From Streptomyces sp. DH-12 (GTDB lineage: Bacteria; Actinomycetota; Actinomycetes; Streptomycetales; Streptomycetaceae), in the NCBI RefSeq assembly GCF_002899455.1, contig NZ_PPFB01000001.1, positions 1,488,001-1,552,000 of the forward strand: a stretch of DNA of 64,000 nt, given 5' to 3'. The translations under genes were made by a program, and so were the position numbers. Positions 33,610 to 44,139 of the stretch are shown in pieces. The notes under the pieces are model-generated. The model was not told the origin of the DNA, made no database searches, and saw only the letters and a list, made by a program, of their open reading frames with translations. Position 1 is the stretch's first letter. Each line of letters opens with the position of its first letter.

Positions 33610-35013
33610 CTAGGTGAGGTACTGGCAGGTGGAACGCGGGGTGTAGACGCCGTGCCCGGCGCGTCCGGTGTACTCCCGGTCGGTGATGACGGGGACTCCG
33701 CGCGAGAACACGGTCTCGACGCGGCCGGTGACCCGCTTGCCCTCGTACGCCGAGTAGTCGACGTTCATGTGGTGGGTGTCGGCGGAGATGACCTGCTCGG
33801 CCGCCGGGTCGTAGATCACGACGTCGGCGTCGGCGCCCGGCGCGACGGTGCCCTTCTTCGGGTACAGGCCGAACATCCGGGCCGGGGCGGCGCAGGCGAT
33901 CTCGATCCAGCGGCGGCGGGTGAGGCGTCCGTCGAGGACGGCCTGGTGGAGGAGGTCCATGCGGTTCTCGACGCCCGGCAGCCCGTTGGGGATCTTGGAG
34001 AAGTCGCCGCGGCCGAGCTCCTTCTGGCCGGTGAAGCAGAAGGGGCAGTGGTCGGTGGAGACCACCTGGAGGTCGTCGGTGCGCAGGCCCCGCCAGAGCG
34101 CCGCCTGGTGCTCCCTGGGTCGCAGGGGCGTGCTGCACACGTACTTGGCGCCCTCGAAGTCCGGCTCGGCGAGGTTGTCGGTGGACAGGAACAGGTACTG
34201 CGGGCAGGTCTCCCCGAAGACGGGCAGCCCGTCGTCGCGGGCGCGGGCCAGTTCGGCGACGGCCTCGGCGGCGGAGACGTGCACGACGTACAGCGGGGCG
34301 CCGGCGACCTGGGCGAGCCGGACGGCGCGGTGGGTGGCCTCGGCCTCCAGGAGGGCCTTGCGCACCTCGCCGTGGTGGCGGGGGCCGGTCTCGCCGCGGG
34401 CCAGGGCCTGTGCGACGAGGACGTCGATGGCGATGCCGTTCTCGGCGTGCATCATGATCAGCCCGCCGTTGTCGGCGGAGCGCTGCATGGCGCGCAGGAT
34501 CTGGCCGTCGTCGGAGTAGAAGACCCCCGGGTAGGCCATGAACTGTTTGAACGAGGTGACGCCCTCCTCCACGAGGAGGTCCATCTCCTTCAGCGTCTCG
34601 TCGGTGACATCCGAGACGATCATGTGGAAGGCGTAGTCGATCGCGCAGTTGCCCTCCGCCTTGGCGTGCCAGGCGTCCAGGCCCTCGCGCAGGCCGTGCC
34701 CGACGCTCTGCACGGCGAAGTCGACGACGGTGGTGGTGCCGCCCCAGGCGGCGGCCCGGGTGCCCGTCTCGAAGGTGTCGGAGGCGAAGGTGCCGCCGAA
34801 CGGCAGCTCCATGTGGGTGTGCGCGTCCACGCCGCCCGGGATGACGTACTTCCCGGTGGCGTCGACGGTCCGCTCGGCGGTGAACGCCTCGGCGGCCGGG
34901 GTGCCGGAGGCGGCGAGGGCGGCGATGCGGCCGTCCTCCATCAGGACGTCGGCGTGGATCTCGTCGGAGGCGGTGATGACGAGTCCTCCGCGGATGACTG
35001 TGCGGGTGCTCAT
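33610..35013 (-). CDS. hydA: Dihydropyrimidinase / D-hydantoinase
   Basis: A 467-residue amidohydrolase that opens dihydrouracil-like or 5-substituted hydantoin rings. Metal ligands are present: HTH in GGVDAHTHMELPFGG, the carbamylated Lys in GVTSFKQFMAYPG, His in MMHAENG and VVHVSAAEA, and Asp in VSTDHCPFC. FGLYPKKGTVAPGADADVVI is a typical C-terminal motif. ATG at 35013. It lies between the LLM oxidoreductase (11 nt) and the aminotransferase (232 nt), as in reductive pyrimidine catabolism operons. Confidence 0.93.
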   Translation of the reverse strand: MSTRTVIRGGLVITASDEIHADVLMEDGRIAALAASGTPAAEAFTAERTVDATGKYVIPGGVDAHTHMELPFGGTFASDTFETGTRAAAWGGTTTVVDFAVQSVGHGLREGLDAWHAKAEGNCAIDYAFHMIVSDVTDETLKEMDLLVEEGVTSFKQFMAYPGVFYSDDGQILRAMQRSADNGGLIMMHAENGIAIDVLVAQALARGETGPRHHGEVRKALLEAEATHRAVRLAQVAGAPLYVVHVSAAEAVAELARARDDGLPVFGETCPQYLFLSTDNLAEPDFEGAKYVCSTPLRPREHQAALWRGLRTDDLQVVSTDHCPFCFTGQKELGRGDFSKIPNGLPGVENRMDLLHQAVLDGRLTRRRWIEIACAAPARMFGLYPKKGTVAPGADADVVIYDPAAEQVISADTHHMNVDYSAYEGKRVTGRVETVFSRGVPVITDREYTGRAGHGVYTPRSTCQYLT

Positions 35014-35245
35014 GTCCGGGTCGCTCCTCGAGGTGGTCCGTGCGGGTCTTCCGTGCCTTGTCGTGATCGCGTCTTCCGTGCCTTGTCGCGCGCGTGCGGC
35101 GGCAGCCGCGGGTCGGTACGGCCCCGCGCCCCCGGGCCGGCCGCTGTCGCCGGGGCGGGAGGAGGACCTCCGCCGGACCTCCTCGGCCTGCGGAAGGCGG
35201 GTCCCGCGGTACGCGCCGGGCAGCCGCCGCCGTGTCGGTGCCGGG
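35014..35245 (-). repeat. Spacer with an 18-bp direct repeat
   Basis: Between aminotransferase and hydantoinase genes. gtcttccgtgccttgtcg occurs at 35046-35063 and again at 35071-35088. It may include an internal promoter for hydA; no gene is seen. Confidence 0.6.
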
Positions 35246-36532
35246 CTACTGGATGCTCCTCAGGGCATCCTCGAGGATCGCGGCGCCCTCCTCGGCCTCC
35301 GCGACGTTCAGGGACAGCGGCGGGGCGATGCGCAGGGCGCTGGTGTCGTGGCCGCCGCCCTTGCCGATGAGCAGGCCGCCGGCGCGGGCCGCCTCCAGAA
35401 CGGCGGACACGGCGTCGGGGTCGGCCTCGTCGGTGCCGGGCTTCGTCAGCTCGATGCCGATCATCAGGCCGCGTCCGCGCACCTCCCGAACGGCCGGGAC
35501 GTGCGCGGCGGCGGCCCGCAGCCGTTCGATGAGCAGGCCGCCGACCCGGCGCGCGTTGCCCTGGAGATCGTGCTCCAGCAGGTAGGTGAGGTTGGCGAGG
35601 CCCGCCGCCATGGTGATCTGGGTGCCGCCGAACGTGGAGATGCTGTTGGCGTCCAGGCAGTTCATGATCTCGGCGCGGGCCACGACCCCGCCGATGGACA
35701 TGCCGTTGCCGATGCCCTTGGCGAAGGTCAGGATGTCGGGCGGTCCGCCGCGGCCGTGCGCCTGCCAGCCCCAGAAGTGCTCGCCGGTGCGACCCCAGCC
35801 GGTCTGCACCTCGTCGGAGATCCACAGGATGCCCCGCTCGTGCAGCACCTCGCGGAACGCCGCGTAGAGGCCGTCGGGCGGTGAGGTGAAGCCGCCGACG
35901 CCCTGGATCGGCTCGGCGATCAGCGCGGCGGGCGGGCGGGCGTGGCCGAGGAGGTCCTTGAGGTCGTCGACGCACGCGGCGACGAAGTCGTAGTCGTCGA
36001 GGTGGGCGAACGGGCCCCGGGTGCGCACCCCGCCGTGCACGTACAGCGTCTGCAGCGGGGACAGGGAGGTCGGGGACCAGCCGCGGTTGCCGGTGACGCC
36101 GACCGCGCTGAAGGAGCGGCCGTGGTAGCTGTTGCGCATCGCCAGGATCGTGTTGCTGCGCCGGTGGGTGGTGGCGAGCAGCAGGGCGGTGTCGTTGGCC
36201 TCGGTGCCGGAGGTGGTGAAGAAGACCCGGGCGTCGGGGATGCCGCTGAGCTTGGCGATCCGTTCGGCGAGGTCCACCATCGGCCGGTTGAGGTAGAGGG
36301 TGGAGGAGTGGATGATCCGCCCGGCCTGTTCGGTCACCGCCTTGGCGACCTCGGGCAGGGCGTGGGCGGTCATGGTGGTGAGGATGCCGCCGAAGAAGTC
36401 CAGGTAGCGGTTGCCCCGGGCGTCCCAGACGTGGCGTCCCTCGCCGTGGGTGATCTCGAGGGGCTCGTCGTAGTAGAGGGCGAGCCAGTCGGGCAGCACG
36501 GCGCGGTGGCGGCCGAGCAGGTCGTCGGTCAC
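35246..36532 (-). CDS. Class III PLP aminotransferase (beta-alanine type, inferred)
   Basis: A 428-residue omega-aminotransferase. The PLP Lys is in DILTFAKGIGNGMSIGG, the Asp that contacts the pyridine N is in GILWISDEVQTGWGRTG, and TTSGTEANDTALLLA is the phosphate loop. GTG start overlaps the nitrilase stop by 4 nt (GTGA), so the two are co-translated. Next to a beta-ureidopropionase-type nitrilase and hydantoinase it most probably converts the released beta-alanine (or beta-aminoisobutyrate) to a semialdehyde. Confidence 0.9.
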   Translation of the reverse strand: MTDDLLGRHRAVLPDWLALYYDEPLEITHGEGRHVWDARGNRYLDFFGGILTTMTAHALPEVAKAVTEQAGRIIHSSTLYLNRPMVDLAERIAKLSGIPDARVFFTTSGTEANDTALLLATTHRRSNTILAMRNSYHGRSFSAVGVTGNRGWSPTSLSPLQTLYVHGGVRTRGPFAHLDDYDFVAACVDDLKDLLGHARPPAALIAEPIQGVGGFTSPPDGLYAAFREVLHERGILWISDEVQTGWGRTGEHFWGWQAHGRGGPPDILTFAKGIGNGMSIGGVVARAEIMNCLDANSISTFGGTQITMAAGLANLTYLLEHDLQGNARRVGGLLIERLRAAAAHVPAVREVRGRGLMIGIELTKPGTDEADPDAVSAVLEAARAGGLLIGKGGGHDTSALRIAPPLSLNVAEAEEGAAILEDALRSIQ

Positions 36533-37371
36533 GGGCGCACCAGCCCCTCGTAGGCGTCGGGGCGGCGGTCGCGGTAGAAGGCCCACTGCTGCCGCACCTC
36601 GTCGATGAGGCCGAAGTCGAGGTCCCGGACCACCAGTTCCTCCTCGCTGCCGCTGGCGACGTCGCCGACGAACCGCCCGCGCGGGTCGACGAAGTAGCTG
36701 GTGCCGTAGAAGTCGTTGTCGCCGTACTCCTCGACGCCCACGCGGTTGATGGCGGCGACGAAGTACTCGTTGGCGACGGCCGCCGCCGGCTGTTCCAGCT
36801 GCCACAGGTACGCCGACAGACCGCGGTGCGTGGCCGACGGGTTGTAGACCAACTGGGCGCCGTTGAGGCCGAGTTGCCGCCAGCCCTCGGGGAAGTGGCG
36901 GTCGTAGCAGATGTAGACGCCGACCTTGCCGACGGCGGTGTCGAAGACGGGCCAGCCGAGGTTGCCCGGGCGGAAGTAGAACTTCTCCCAGAAGCCCTTG
37001 ACCTGCGGGATGTGGTGTTTGCGGTACTTGCCGAGGTAGGTGCCGTCGGCGTCGATCACGGCGGCGGTGTTGTAGTAGTGACCGGACTGCTCGACCTCGA
37101 AGACGGGGGCGACGACGACCATGCCGGTCTCGCGGGCCAGGTCCCGCATCCGGCGGACGGTCGGGCCGTCCGGGACCTCCTCGGCCCAGCGGTAGTGCTC
37201 GGCGTCCTGGACCTGGCAGAAGTAGGGGGCGTTGAACACCTCCTGGAACCCGATGACCTTCGCGCCCCGCCGGGCCGCCTCGCGGGCGTGCTCCTCGTGT
37301 TTCGCCAGCATGGACTCGGTGTCGCCGGTCCAGGTCGCCTGGACCAGGGCGGCTGTTACGACGTTGGGCAT
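36529..37371 (-). CDS. Beta-ureidopropionase-type nitrilase/amidohydrolase
   Basis: A 280-residue carbon-nitrogen hydrolase. The Glu-Lys-Cys triad is visible: Glu in VIGFQEVFNAPYF, Lys in YRKHHIPQ, and Cys in VGVYICYDRHFPEGW. It should hydrolyse N-carbamoyl-beta-alanine to beta-alanine, CO2 and NH3, the third step of reductive pyrimidine breakdown; N-carbamoylputrescine or D-carbamoylase activity is the alternative. ATG at 37371 has AAGGAG 9 nt upstream. It is the first gene of the leftward operon. Confidence 0.92.
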   Translation of the reverse strand: MPNVVTAALVQATWTGDTESMLAKHEEHAREAARRGAKVIGFQEVFNAPYFCQVQDAEHYRWAEEVPDGPTVRRMRDLARETGMVVVAPVFEVEQSGHYYNTAAVIDADGTYLGKYRKHHIPQVKGFWEKFYFRPGNLGWPVFDTAVGKVGVYICYDRHFPEGWRQLGLNGAQLVYNPSATHRGLSAYLWQLEQPAAAVANEYFVAAINRVGVEEYGDNDFYGTSYFVDPRGRFVGDVASGSEEELVVRDLDFGLIDEVRQQWAFYRDRRPDAYEGLVRP

Positions 37372-37965
37372 GAGCTGCTGCTCCTTCGACGCGACGTCAG
37401 CGCCTCTACGCCCGGGGAAACGGCCATAGAGGGACGAACGTAAGCCTCCCGGGCGGCCTTGCCAAGACCATCGTCGTACGGCCCGTGGAGTCGATCGTGA
37501 TTGACACCCCTGTGGGCGAGCGCGGCCGGCCACCGGCCCCCGGTCAGGCGGCCGGGCCCGCGGGGCGTGCGGCGCGCGGGGCGTGCGGCGCGTCCCGGCG
37601 CCGCTCCGCCGACACGGCCCGGCGGCCGTCAGCGGCGACGGCGCCAGCCGTCCGGGTCCGGTGCCGCCGCGCGGGCGGCGTCCCGCGGGGTGCGCGTCCG
37701 GACACGGGCGCCGAACGGAGCCCGCAGCTCGCGGCGGCGGGAGCCGTCCGCCGGCGCGAGGGCGGCGTGCCCGGCCCCGTCGGCCGGACGACTCCCTGCC
37801 GCGAGACCCGCCGCCGGACCTTCCGGCAGTTGTTCCGCAGCCGTGGCCGACTCCCGCCGGCCCTCGGAGTGCTCGATTCCGTGGACAGCACCCGGGTGGG
37901 GCACGGTGACGCTCCGGTGAGTCCTCCGGCAGGGCGCCGGCCGGCACCGGCCCGACCCGCCCCGC
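37372..37965. other. 594-nt intergenic region, no gene seen
   Basis: This lies between the start of the pyrimidine catabolic operon and the stop of the XRE gene, both leftward. Its left end must hold the nitrilase promoter. The remainder is GC-rich, with open frames lacking recognisable protein sequence. Confidence 0.6.
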
Positions 37966-38253
37966 TCAGGCCGCGATCGACGCGTCCGCGGTGTCCGGCA
38001 CGTCCGGCGTCTCCGGCGCGCAGCGCCCGATCAGCTCGTCCATCGACAGCCCGAGCGTCCCGGCCAGCGCGGCCACGGTGAAGAACGCGGGGGTCGGCGC
38101 CCGCCCCGTCTCGATCTTGCGGAGCGTCTCCGGGGAGATGCCGGCGCTCGCGGCGACGTCCGCCATGCTGCGGGCTCCGCGCGCCTCGCGCAGCAGCCTG
38201 CCGAGCCGCTCACCGCGTTCGCGCTCTTCCGGGGTCAAGGGGGTGCGCACCAT
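37966..38253 (-). CDS. XRE-family helix-turn-helix regulator
   Basis: A 95-residue DNA-binding protein. Helix-turn-helix residues are MADVAASAGISPETLRKIETGRAPTPAFFTVAALAGTLGLSMDEL, preceded by ERGERLGRLLREARG and followed by an acidic tail. ATG at 38253 is preferred; ATG at 38262 would add three residues. It is divergent from a methionine aminopeptidase with only 33 nt between starts, so it almost certainly regulates itself and that gene through the palindrome in the gap. Confidence 0.9.
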   Translation of the reverse strand: MVRTPLTPEERERGERLGRLLREARGARSMADVAASAGISPETLRKIETGRAPTPAFFTVAALAGTLGLSMDELIGRCAPETPDVPDTADASIAA

Positions 38254-38259
38254 GACACC

Positions 38260-38282
38260 CATTCTAATACCGGTATAGTAAT
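38260..38282. promoter_or_regulatory. Overlapping divergent promoter with operator-like dyad
   Basis: The 33-nt gap between the XRE gene and the aminopeptidase gene centres on ctaataccggtatagt, an imperfect dyad around accggt. A -10-like tatagt lies at 38273-38278, only 9 nt from the rightward ATG, and an AT-rich box faces left. With no room for leaders, both transcripts are probably leaderless and the dyad would act as a shared operator. Confidence 0.7.
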
Positions 38283-38286
38283 TGGC

Positions 38287-39057
<771 letters not shown>

Positions 39058-39385
39058 GGCGGGCTCCGGCACCGATGCGCGCCGTGCCACGCCCCTCCGG
39101 CGGCGAAGGGCTCGCACGGCAAGGGCGCCCGCACCCCTGGGAGACGCCCCGCCACCCCTCGACGGACTGGGACGGAGCCGGACGGCGGCGCTCCCCGGGC
39201 CACGGACGCCCCGGTGCGGGCGGCACCCCCTCGCGGCGGCCGCCCGCGCCCGGTGCCGCCCCGCCGGGCGTGCCCGGACACCGCGGATCTGGACATGCCC
39301 GCCTCGACCGATCGTGTCATCGTGGGCATGAGCGCGCCCCGCCCGGGTTACCCGGCCCCGGCACGTCGACCCAGCGAAGGAACGG
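39058..39385. other. 328-nt intergenic region, no gene seen
   Basis: Between map and the ClpC-like gene. It must hold the latter's promoter. No HspR-type or CIRCE-type inverted repeat could be recognised with confidence. Confidence 0.5.
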
Positions 39386-41920
39386 ATGACGATGACGAGT
39401 GGTTTCGTCGGCCCGGAGGGTGACCCGTTCGCAGAATTCCTCGCCCGCTTCTTCGGCGGGCAGCGCCCCCGTCAGATCGACATCGGCAGGCTTCTCAGCC
39501 AGCCCGCCCGGGAACTCGTGCGCGGCGCCGCCCAGTACGCGGCCGAGCACGGCAGCCGTGACCTGGACACCCAGCACCTGCTGCGCGCCGCCCTCTCCGC
39601 CGAGCCGACCCGGAGTCTGCTCAGCCGCGCGGGCGCGGACCCGGACTCGCTGGCGTCCCAGATCGACGACCGGTCGGGACCCGTGCAGCACCCTCCCGGC
39701 GAGGCCCCGCCGCCGACCTCGCTGTCCCTGACGCCCGCCGTCAAACGGGCGCTGCTGGACGCGCACGAGATGGCCCGGGCGAGCGGCGCCGGTTACATCG
39801 GCCCGGAGCACGTGCTCAGCGCCCTCGCCGCCAATCCCGACTCGGCGGCCGGGCACATCCTCAACGCGGCCCGTTTCGCCCCGTCCGGCCCGCCGGAGGC
39901 GCCGGAGGCCCAGCAGCCCCGCACCGAGCGCCCCCGGCCCGCGACGGGCACGCCGACGCTGGACAAGTACGGCCGTGATCTCACCGAGCTGGCCCGGGAG
40001 GGCCGGATCGACCCGGTGATCGGGCGGGACACGGAGATCGAGCAGACCGTCGAGGTGCTGTCCCGGCGCGGCAAGAACAACCCGGTGCTGATCGGCGACG
40101 CGGGGGTCGGCAAGACCGCCGTGGTGGAAGGACTGGCCGAGCGGATCGCCGAGGGGGACGTGCCCGACATCCTGCTCGGCCGCCGCGTGGTCGCCCTGGA
40201 CCTGACCGGCGTGGTCGCCGGCACCCGGTACCGGGGCGACTTCGAGGAGCGGATGAACAACCTCGTCGACGAGATCCGCGCCCACTCCGACCAGCTGATC
40301 GTCTTCATCGACGAGCTGCACACCGTGGTCGGCGCGGGAGGAGGCGGCGAGGGCGGCTCCATGGACGCGGGCAACATCCTCAAGCCGGCCCTGGCGCGCG
40401 GCGAGCTGAACATCGTCGGCGCGACGACCCTGGAGGAGTACCGGCGGATCGAGAAGGACGCGGCCCTGGCCCGCCGCTTCCAGCCGATCATGGTGCCGGA
40501 GCCGACGCCCTCGGACACGGTCGAGATCCTGCGCGGCCTGCGCGACCGCTACGAGGCGCACCACCAGGTCCGCTACACCGACGAGGCGCTGGTGGCGGCC
40601 GTGGAGCTGTCCGACCGCTATCTCAGCGAGCGGCGGCTGCCGGACAAGGCGATCGACCTCATCGACCAGGCGGGCGCCCGGGTGCGGCTGCGGGCGCGCA
40701 CCAAGGGCACCGACGTCCGCGCGATGGAGCGTGAGGTCGAGCAGCTGACCTGCGACAAGGACCAGGCGGTCGCGGACGAGCAGTACGAACAGGCCATGCG
40801 GCTGCGGGACCGCATCACGGAGCTGAAGGAGCGCATCGCGCAGGCCGGCGGCGGCGACGAGGTCGACGAGGGCCAGAGCCTGTGGGTGGACGCCGAGGCG
40901 ATCGCCGAGGTGGTGGCCCGGCAGACGGGCATCCCGGTCAGCCGGCTCACCGAGGAGGAGAAGGACCGTCTGCTGGGCCTGGAGCAGCACCTGCACCAGC
41001 GGGTGGTGGGCCAGGAAGAGGCCGTACGGGTCGTCTCGGACGCCGTGCTGCGCTCCCGCGCGGGCCTGTCCAGCCCGGACCGGCCGATCGGCAGCTTCCT
41101 GTTCCTCGGCCCGACGGGCGTCGGAAAGACGGAGCTGGCGCGGGCGCTCGCCGAGGCGCTGTTCGGCAGCGAGGACCGGATGGTGCGGCTCGACATGAGC
41201 GAGTACCAGGAGCGGCACACGGTGAGCCGTCTGGTGGGCGCCCCGCCCGGCTACGTGGGTCACGAGGAGGCCGGGCAGCTCACCGAGGTGGTGCGCCGGC
41301 ACCCGTACTCGCTGCTGCTGCTCGACGAGGTGGAGAAGGCGCACCCGGACGTTTTCAACATCCTGCTGCAGGTGCTGGACGACGGCCGGCTGACCGACTC
41401 GCAGGGCCGCACGGTGGACTTCTCCAACAGCGTCATCGTGATGACCAGCAACCTCGGTTCCGAGGCCATCACCCGGCGCGGCGCCACCCTGGGCTTCGCG
41501 ACGGGCGGCGCGGAGGCCGACGAGGAGGCGCGGCGGGAGCAGATCCTGCGGCCGCTGCGGGAGCACTTCCGGCCCGAGTTCCTCAACCGGATCGACGAGA
41601 TCGTGGTGTTCCGCCAGCTCACCGCGGGGGAACTGCGGCAGATCACCGACCTGCTGCTGGAGAGCACCCGCCGCCGGCTGAAGGGGCAGGGCATCACCGC
41701 CGACTTCACCGACGCGGCCGTGGACTGGCTCGCCGAACGCGGCTACGAACCGGAGTACGGCGCCCGCCCGTTGCGCCGCACCATCCAGCGGGAGGTGGAC
41801 AACCAGCTGTCCCGGCTGCTGCTGGACGGCCAGGTGAAGGAGGGCGGCCGGGTGACGGTGGACACGCAGGACGGACGCCTGACGTTCCGCACGCGGGAGA
41901 CGCCGACGCCGGAGCTGTGA
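39386..41920 (+). CDS. ClpC/ClpB-type AAA+ unfoldase
   Basis: An 844-residue Hsp100. The Clp_N repeat domain (about 40-165) has [21 protein letters not shown] and [19 protein letters not shown]. The first AAA+ module has Walker A GDAGVGKT and Walker [10 protein letters not shown] short coiled middle domain ([19 protein letters not shown]) follows, and the second module has [11 protein letters not shown] and [12 protein letters not shown]. The short middle domain and LGF in [11 protein letters not shown], where ClpP-binding loops lie, favour a ClpC-like protease partner over a ClpB disaggregase. GAAGGA precedes ATG 39386. Confidence 0.92.
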   Translation: MTMTSGFVGPEGDPFAEFLARFFGGQRPRQIDIGRLLSQPARELVRGAAQYAAEHGSRDLDTQHLLRAALSAEPTRSLLSRAGADPDSLASQIDDRSGPVQHPPGEAPPPTSLSLTPAVKRALLDAHEMARASGAGYIGPEHVLSALAANPDSAAGHILNAARFAPSGPPEAPEAQQPRTERPRPATGTPTLDKYGRDLTELAREGRIDPVIGRDTEIEQTVEVLSRRGKNNPVLIGDAGVGKTAVVEGLAERIAEGDVPDILLGRRVVALDLTGVVAGTRYRGDFEERMNNLVDEIRAHSDQLIVFIDELHTVVGAGGGGEGGSMDAGNILKPALARGELNIVGATTLEEYRRIEKDAALARRFQPIMVPEPTPSDTVEILRGLRDRYEAHHQVRYTDEALVAAVELSDRYLSERRLPDKAIDLIDQAGARVRLRARTKGTDVRAMEREVEQLTCDKDQAVADEQYEQAMRLRDRITELKERIAQAGGGDEVDEGQSLWVDAEAIAEVVARQTGIPVSRLTEEEKDRLLGLEQHLHQRVVGQEEAVRVVSDAVLRSRAGLSSPDRPIGSFLFLGPTGVGKTELARALAEALFGSEDRMVRLDMSEYQERHTVSRLVGAPPGYVGHEEAGQLTEVVRRHPYSLLLLDEVEKAHPDVFNILLQVLDDGRLTDSQGRTVDFSNSVIVMTSNLGSEAITRRGATLGFATGGAEADEEARREQILRPLREHFRPEFLNRIDEIVVFRQLTAGELRQITDLLLESTRRRLKGQGITADFTDAAVDWLAERGYEPEYGARPLRRTIQREVDNQLSRLLLDGQVKEGGRVTVDTQDGRLTFRTRETPTPEL

Positions 41921-41934
41921 CAGCTCGCACGGCT

Positions 41935-41971
41935 CGGCCCGGCGCCCCTCGCGGGGGGGGGTGCCGGGCCG
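41935..41971. terminator. Bidirectional terminator between the convergent clp-like and ggt genes
   Basis: cggcccggc (41935-41943) pairs with gccgggccg (41963-41971), extended by a cccc/gggg pairing inside. A run of nine G lies in the loop region. It is placed for both converging transcripts. Confidence 0.75.
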
Positions 41972-41987
41972 ACGGTTGTGACCGGCC

Positions 41988-42069
41988 ATCGCTCCGGGTG
42001 GACCTGACCACCGCTCCGGGTGGACGGCTACCGCTCCGGGTGGACGGCTACCGCTCCGGGTGGACGACC
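41988..42069. repeat. 20-bp tandem repeat derived from the 3' end of the ggt gene
   Basis: accgctccgggtggacggct is repeated at 42010-42029 and 42030-42049, with a variant at 42050-42069 and an older 22-nt variant at 41988-42009. On the minus strand each unit encodes VHPER then TAG. The right-most unit is the real C-terminus and stop of the transferase gene; the others are duplicates beyond the stop. Confidence 0.85.
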
Positions 42070-43865
42070 ATCGCCGAGCCGCCGCCCCTGCGGGTCTTCT
42101 CCGCCGCGGCGAGCCAGGCGCCGCCGGGCAGCCGCTGCACGCCGGTGGTCGCGCCGATCTCCGGGTTCTCCCGGAAGGAGTGCCCGATGGCTTCCAGGCG
42201 CTGCCTCAGTCCGCTGTCGTACAGGCCCGGTTCGAGTTCGGTCCGGGCGGCGTTGCGCTGGCTGGCGCGCGGCGCGGCGATCGCGTCGACGAGGGGCAGG
42301 CCCCGGTCGAGGAAGCCGGTGAGGGTCTGCAGCACGGTGGTGATGATGGTCGCGCCGCCGGGTGAGCCGAGCGCCACCACCGGCCGGTCGTGCCGGTCGA
42401 GCACGATCGTCGGCGCCATGGACGAGCGGGGCCGCTTGCCGGGGCCGGGCAGGTTCGGGTCGTGCACGGCAGGGTTCGCCGGGGCGAAGGAGAAGTCCGT
42501 CAGCTCGTTGTTGAGCAGGAACCCGCGTCCGGGCACGGTGATGCCGCTGCCGCCGGTCTGCTCGATGGTGAGCGTGTAGGAGACGACGTTGCCCCACCGG
42601 TCGGCGGTGGTCAGATGCGTGGTGCTCTCACCCTCGTACGTCGTCGGCGCGGCCGTGCCGCCCTTCGCGCACGGCTTCGGGTCGCGGGGGTCGCCGGGGG
42701 CGAGCGGGCTGGTGAGGACGGCGTCGTCCTCGATCAGGCAGGCGCGGGAGTCCGCGAACCGCTGCGACAGCAGTTCCTCGGTCGGCACGTCCTCGAAGGC
42801 GGGGTCGCCGACCCAGCGGCCCCGGTCGGCGAACGCGATCCGGCTCGCCTCGATGAAGCGGTGCAGGTAGCGCGTGTCGCTCGCCCTCGACAGGTCGGTG
42901 CGCTCCAGGATGTTGAGGGCCTCGCCGACCGTCGTGCCGCCGGAGGACGACGGCGCCATGGAGTAGACGTCGAGGCCGCGGTAGGAGGTCTTCGCCGGCG
43001 GCTGGGACTTCGTGCGGTAGGCGGCGAGGTCGCGCAGGGACAGGTCGCCGGGGCGGGCGTTCCAACCGGACGCCGGGTCCACGGGCGGCTTGCCGACCGT
43101 GTTCACGATGTCGCGGGCGATGCCGCCCCGGTAGAGGGCGTCGGCGCCCTCGCGGCTCAGCTCGCGGTAGGTGCGGGCCAGGTCGGGGTTCTTGAAGGTG
43201 GAGCCGACGGCGGGGAGTTCGCCGCCCGGCAGGAACAGCTCGGCGGTGTCGGGGAAGTACCGGAAGCGGGCCTCGTTGGCGGCGGTCTGCGCGCGGAACG
43301 TCTCGTCGACGGTGAAGCCGTCACGGGCGAGGCGTTCGGCGGGCCTGAGGACCGTGGCGAGGCTTCTCCTGCCCCACGTGTCGAGGGCGCGCTGCCAGGT
43401 GGCGGGGGTGCCGGGGGTGCCGACGGCGAGTCCGCTGCTGACCGCCTCGGCGAACGGGATCGGTGCGCCGTTCTCCAGGAAGAGGCCGGAGTCGGCGGTG
43501 AGCGGGGCGGTCTCGCGGCCGTCCAGGGTGTGCACGGTGCGCGACCGGGCGTCGTAGTAGACGAAGTAACCGCCACCGCCGATGCCGGCCGAGTAGGGCT
43601 CGGTGACGCCGAGCGCGGCGGCGGTGGCCACCGCGGCGTCGACGGCGTTGCCGCCCTTCCGCAGGACCTCGATGCCGACGGCGGTGGCGTCGGCGTCGAC
43701 GCTGGAGACGGCGCCGCCGTGTCCGACGGCCACCGGCGTCTTGGGGGCCGGGCGGGTGTGGGGGGCTCGTTCGCCGTGGGGAGCGGGCGGCGCGGCCGCT
43801 CCCACCGAGACGACGGCGGTGGTGACCGCGAGGACAGCGAACTTCCGTGCGACAGGGCGACGCAT
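42048..43865 (-). CDS. ggt: Gamma-glutamyltransferase
   Basis: A 605-residue exported, self-processing N-terminal-nucleophile hydrolase acting on glutathione or gamma-glutamyl amides. A signal peptide (FAVLAVTTAVVSVGAAA) is followed by GHGGAVSSVDADATAVGIEVLRKGGNAVDAAVA-type residues. The autoprocessing Thr lies in GESTTHLTTADRWGNVVSYT. GFLLNNELTDF and RPRSSMAPTIV are substrate-loop motifs, and GSPGGATIITTVLQ is near the C-terminus. ATG at 43865 has GGAGG 6 nt upstream. It stands alone, convergent with the clp-like gene. Confidence 0.94.
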   Translation of the reverse strand: MRRPVARKFAVLAVTTAVVSVGAAAPPAPHGERAPHTRPAPKTPVAVGHGGAVSSVDADATAVGIEVLRKGGNAVDAAVATAAALGVTEPYSAGIGGGGYFVYYDARSRTVHTLDGRETAPLTADSGLFLENGAPIPFAEAVSSGLAVGTPGTPATWQRALDTWGRRSLATVLRPAERLARDGFTVDETFRAQTAANEARFRYFPDTAELFLPGGELPAVGSTFKNPDLARTYRELSREGADALYRGGIARDIVNTVGKPPVDPASGWNARPGDLSLRDLAAYRTKSQPPAKTSYRGLDVYSMAPSSSGGTTVGEALNILERTDLSRASDTRYLHRFIEASRIAFADRGRWVGDPAFEDVPTEELLSQRFADSRACLIEDDAVLTSPLAPGDPRDPKPCAKGGTAAPTTYEGESTTHLTTADRWGNVVSYTLTIEQTGGSGITVPGRGFLLNNELTDFSFAPANPAVHDPNLPGPGKRPRSSMAPTIVLDRHDRPVVALGSPGGATIITTVLQTLTGFLDRGLPLVDAIAAPRASQRNAARTELEPGLYDSGLRQRLEAIGHSFRENPEIGATTGVQRLPGGAWLAAAEKTRRGGGSAMVVHPER

Positions 43866-44139
43866 CCGCACCTCCAGTAAAGGGCCGTGCGGGCAGCTTA
43901 GTTCGCTGCCATGCCCGCGTCAGGGAGGCCGTACGGGCGTGCCGCCGCGCGCGGCCGGGGGCGTACGGGAGCGGCCGGCGCCCGGGTGCACGGCCTCCGC
44001 GCCTCCGGTCCCGGTACATCCGCCGCCCCCGGCGGTGCCGGCGTGACCGCCTGCGGACGGCGACGTCCGGCACGACGAAAGGGCAGCCGCGCTTCCACCG
44101 GGACTCCGAGGCGGCCACGGCCCGGCCCTCGGTCCCTCA

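Noticed and set aside
41988..42069. Iteron-like replication or partition repeats
   Set aside because: Units coincide exactly with the last codons and stop of ggt, so duplication of the gene end is the simpler explanation.
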